Position numbers and translations under genes: made by a program. The notes below the pieces were generated by a model. The model was not told the origin of the DNA. It worked only from the letters and a program-made list of their open reading frames with translations, and did not search any database. Below, one piece after another: positions 12,413 to 12,689 of a stretch of 12,689 nucleotides of DNA (position 1 is its first letter; each line of letters begins with the position of its first letter). Source of the stretch: Treponema sp. UBA3819 (GTDB taxonomy: Bacteria; Spirochaetota; Spirochaetia; Treponematales; Treponemataceae); NCBI GenBank assembly GCA_002369025.1, contig DFDV01000055.1, forward strand, positions 1 through 12,689, written 5' to 3'.

Positions 12413-12689
12413 ATCATGGAGAGTTTGATCCTGGCTCAGAACGAACGCTGGCGGCGCGTCTTAAGCATGCAAGTCGAACGGGATCCACGCGCTTGCGCGT
12501 GGTGAGAGTGGCGGACTGGTGAGTAACGCGTAGGTGACGTACCCTCCGGACGGGGATAGCCCTTAGAAATAAGGGGTAATACCGGATACGGTTCCGTGTG
12601 TCAGAGGCACGGAAGGAAAGGAGCTTCGGCTCCGCCGGGGGATCGGCCTGCGTCCCATCAGCTGGTTGGCGAGGTAACGGCTCACCAAG
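12413..12689 (+). rRNA. 16S ribosomal RNA, 5' portion
   Basis: The universal 5' sequence AGAGTTTGATCCTGGCTCAG begins at 12420, placing the mature end near 12413 by comparison with E. coli numbering. It is followed by GAACGCTGGCGGCG, GCATGCAAGTCGAACG, GGTGAGTAACGCG, GGGTAATACCGGATAC and ATCAGCTGGTTGGCGAGGTAA, all in the expected order. About the first 277 bases are present; the gene continues past the right edge. The GCGTCTTAAGCATGCAAGTCG form and the V1/V2 helices fit Treponema by recognition. Confidence 0.97.

Overview
This looks like chromosomal sequence from a host-associated Treponema (Spirochaetota), probably a gut or rumen species. Four things point there: the 5' part of a 16S rRNA gene at the right edge reads as treponemal; an HPr kinase/HPr pair is present; a lipoprotein/LysM-like gene pair resembles treponemal TmpA/TmpB; and there is a secreted pectin-type deacetylase. 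The assignment rests on recognition by eye, not on a search.

Left end (1-2130): an accessory patch. It holds the 3' end of one Rpn-family (PD-(D/E)XK) nuclease gene, a 646-base stretch without a credible gene, and a complete second Rpn gene whose C-terminal part carries eight heptad repeats. The gene-poor stretch contains a run of ten G, a long imperfect inverted repeat built on a 10-base period, and a half copy of that repeat. Both Rpn genes carry a Shine-Dalgarno sequence and in-frame ATG at nearly the same place in the protein, as expected if each also makes a separate C-terminal small protein.

Middle (2131-6756): a secreted SGNH esterase with its own promoter and a strong terminator. It is followed by a tight hprK-ptsH-lexA-holA cluster, which joins carbon/energy signalling through HPr Ser46 to the SOS repressor and the clamp-loader delta subunit. 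The hprK promoter sits so close to the ATG that its mRNA is probably leaderless.

Right half (6758-11945): a small PC4/YdbC-like DNA-binding protein on the minus strand; a plus-strand envelope pair (lipoprotein plus LysM-like protein, ATGA overlap); a minus-strand Nudix hydrolase; then a plus-strand run of a cytidylate-kinase-like protein with a BON-like tail, a four-helix membrane protein and a PgsA-type phosphatidyltransferase. Both convergent junctions leave one base between genes. The Nudix and kinase-like genes appear to use overlapping, mutually exclusive promoters.

Right end (11946-12689): no protein gene. Two tandem rRNA promoters with matching transcription-start sequences, an A-rich upstream tract, a leader with several tetraloop hairpins, and the start of 16S rRNA, which runs off the window.
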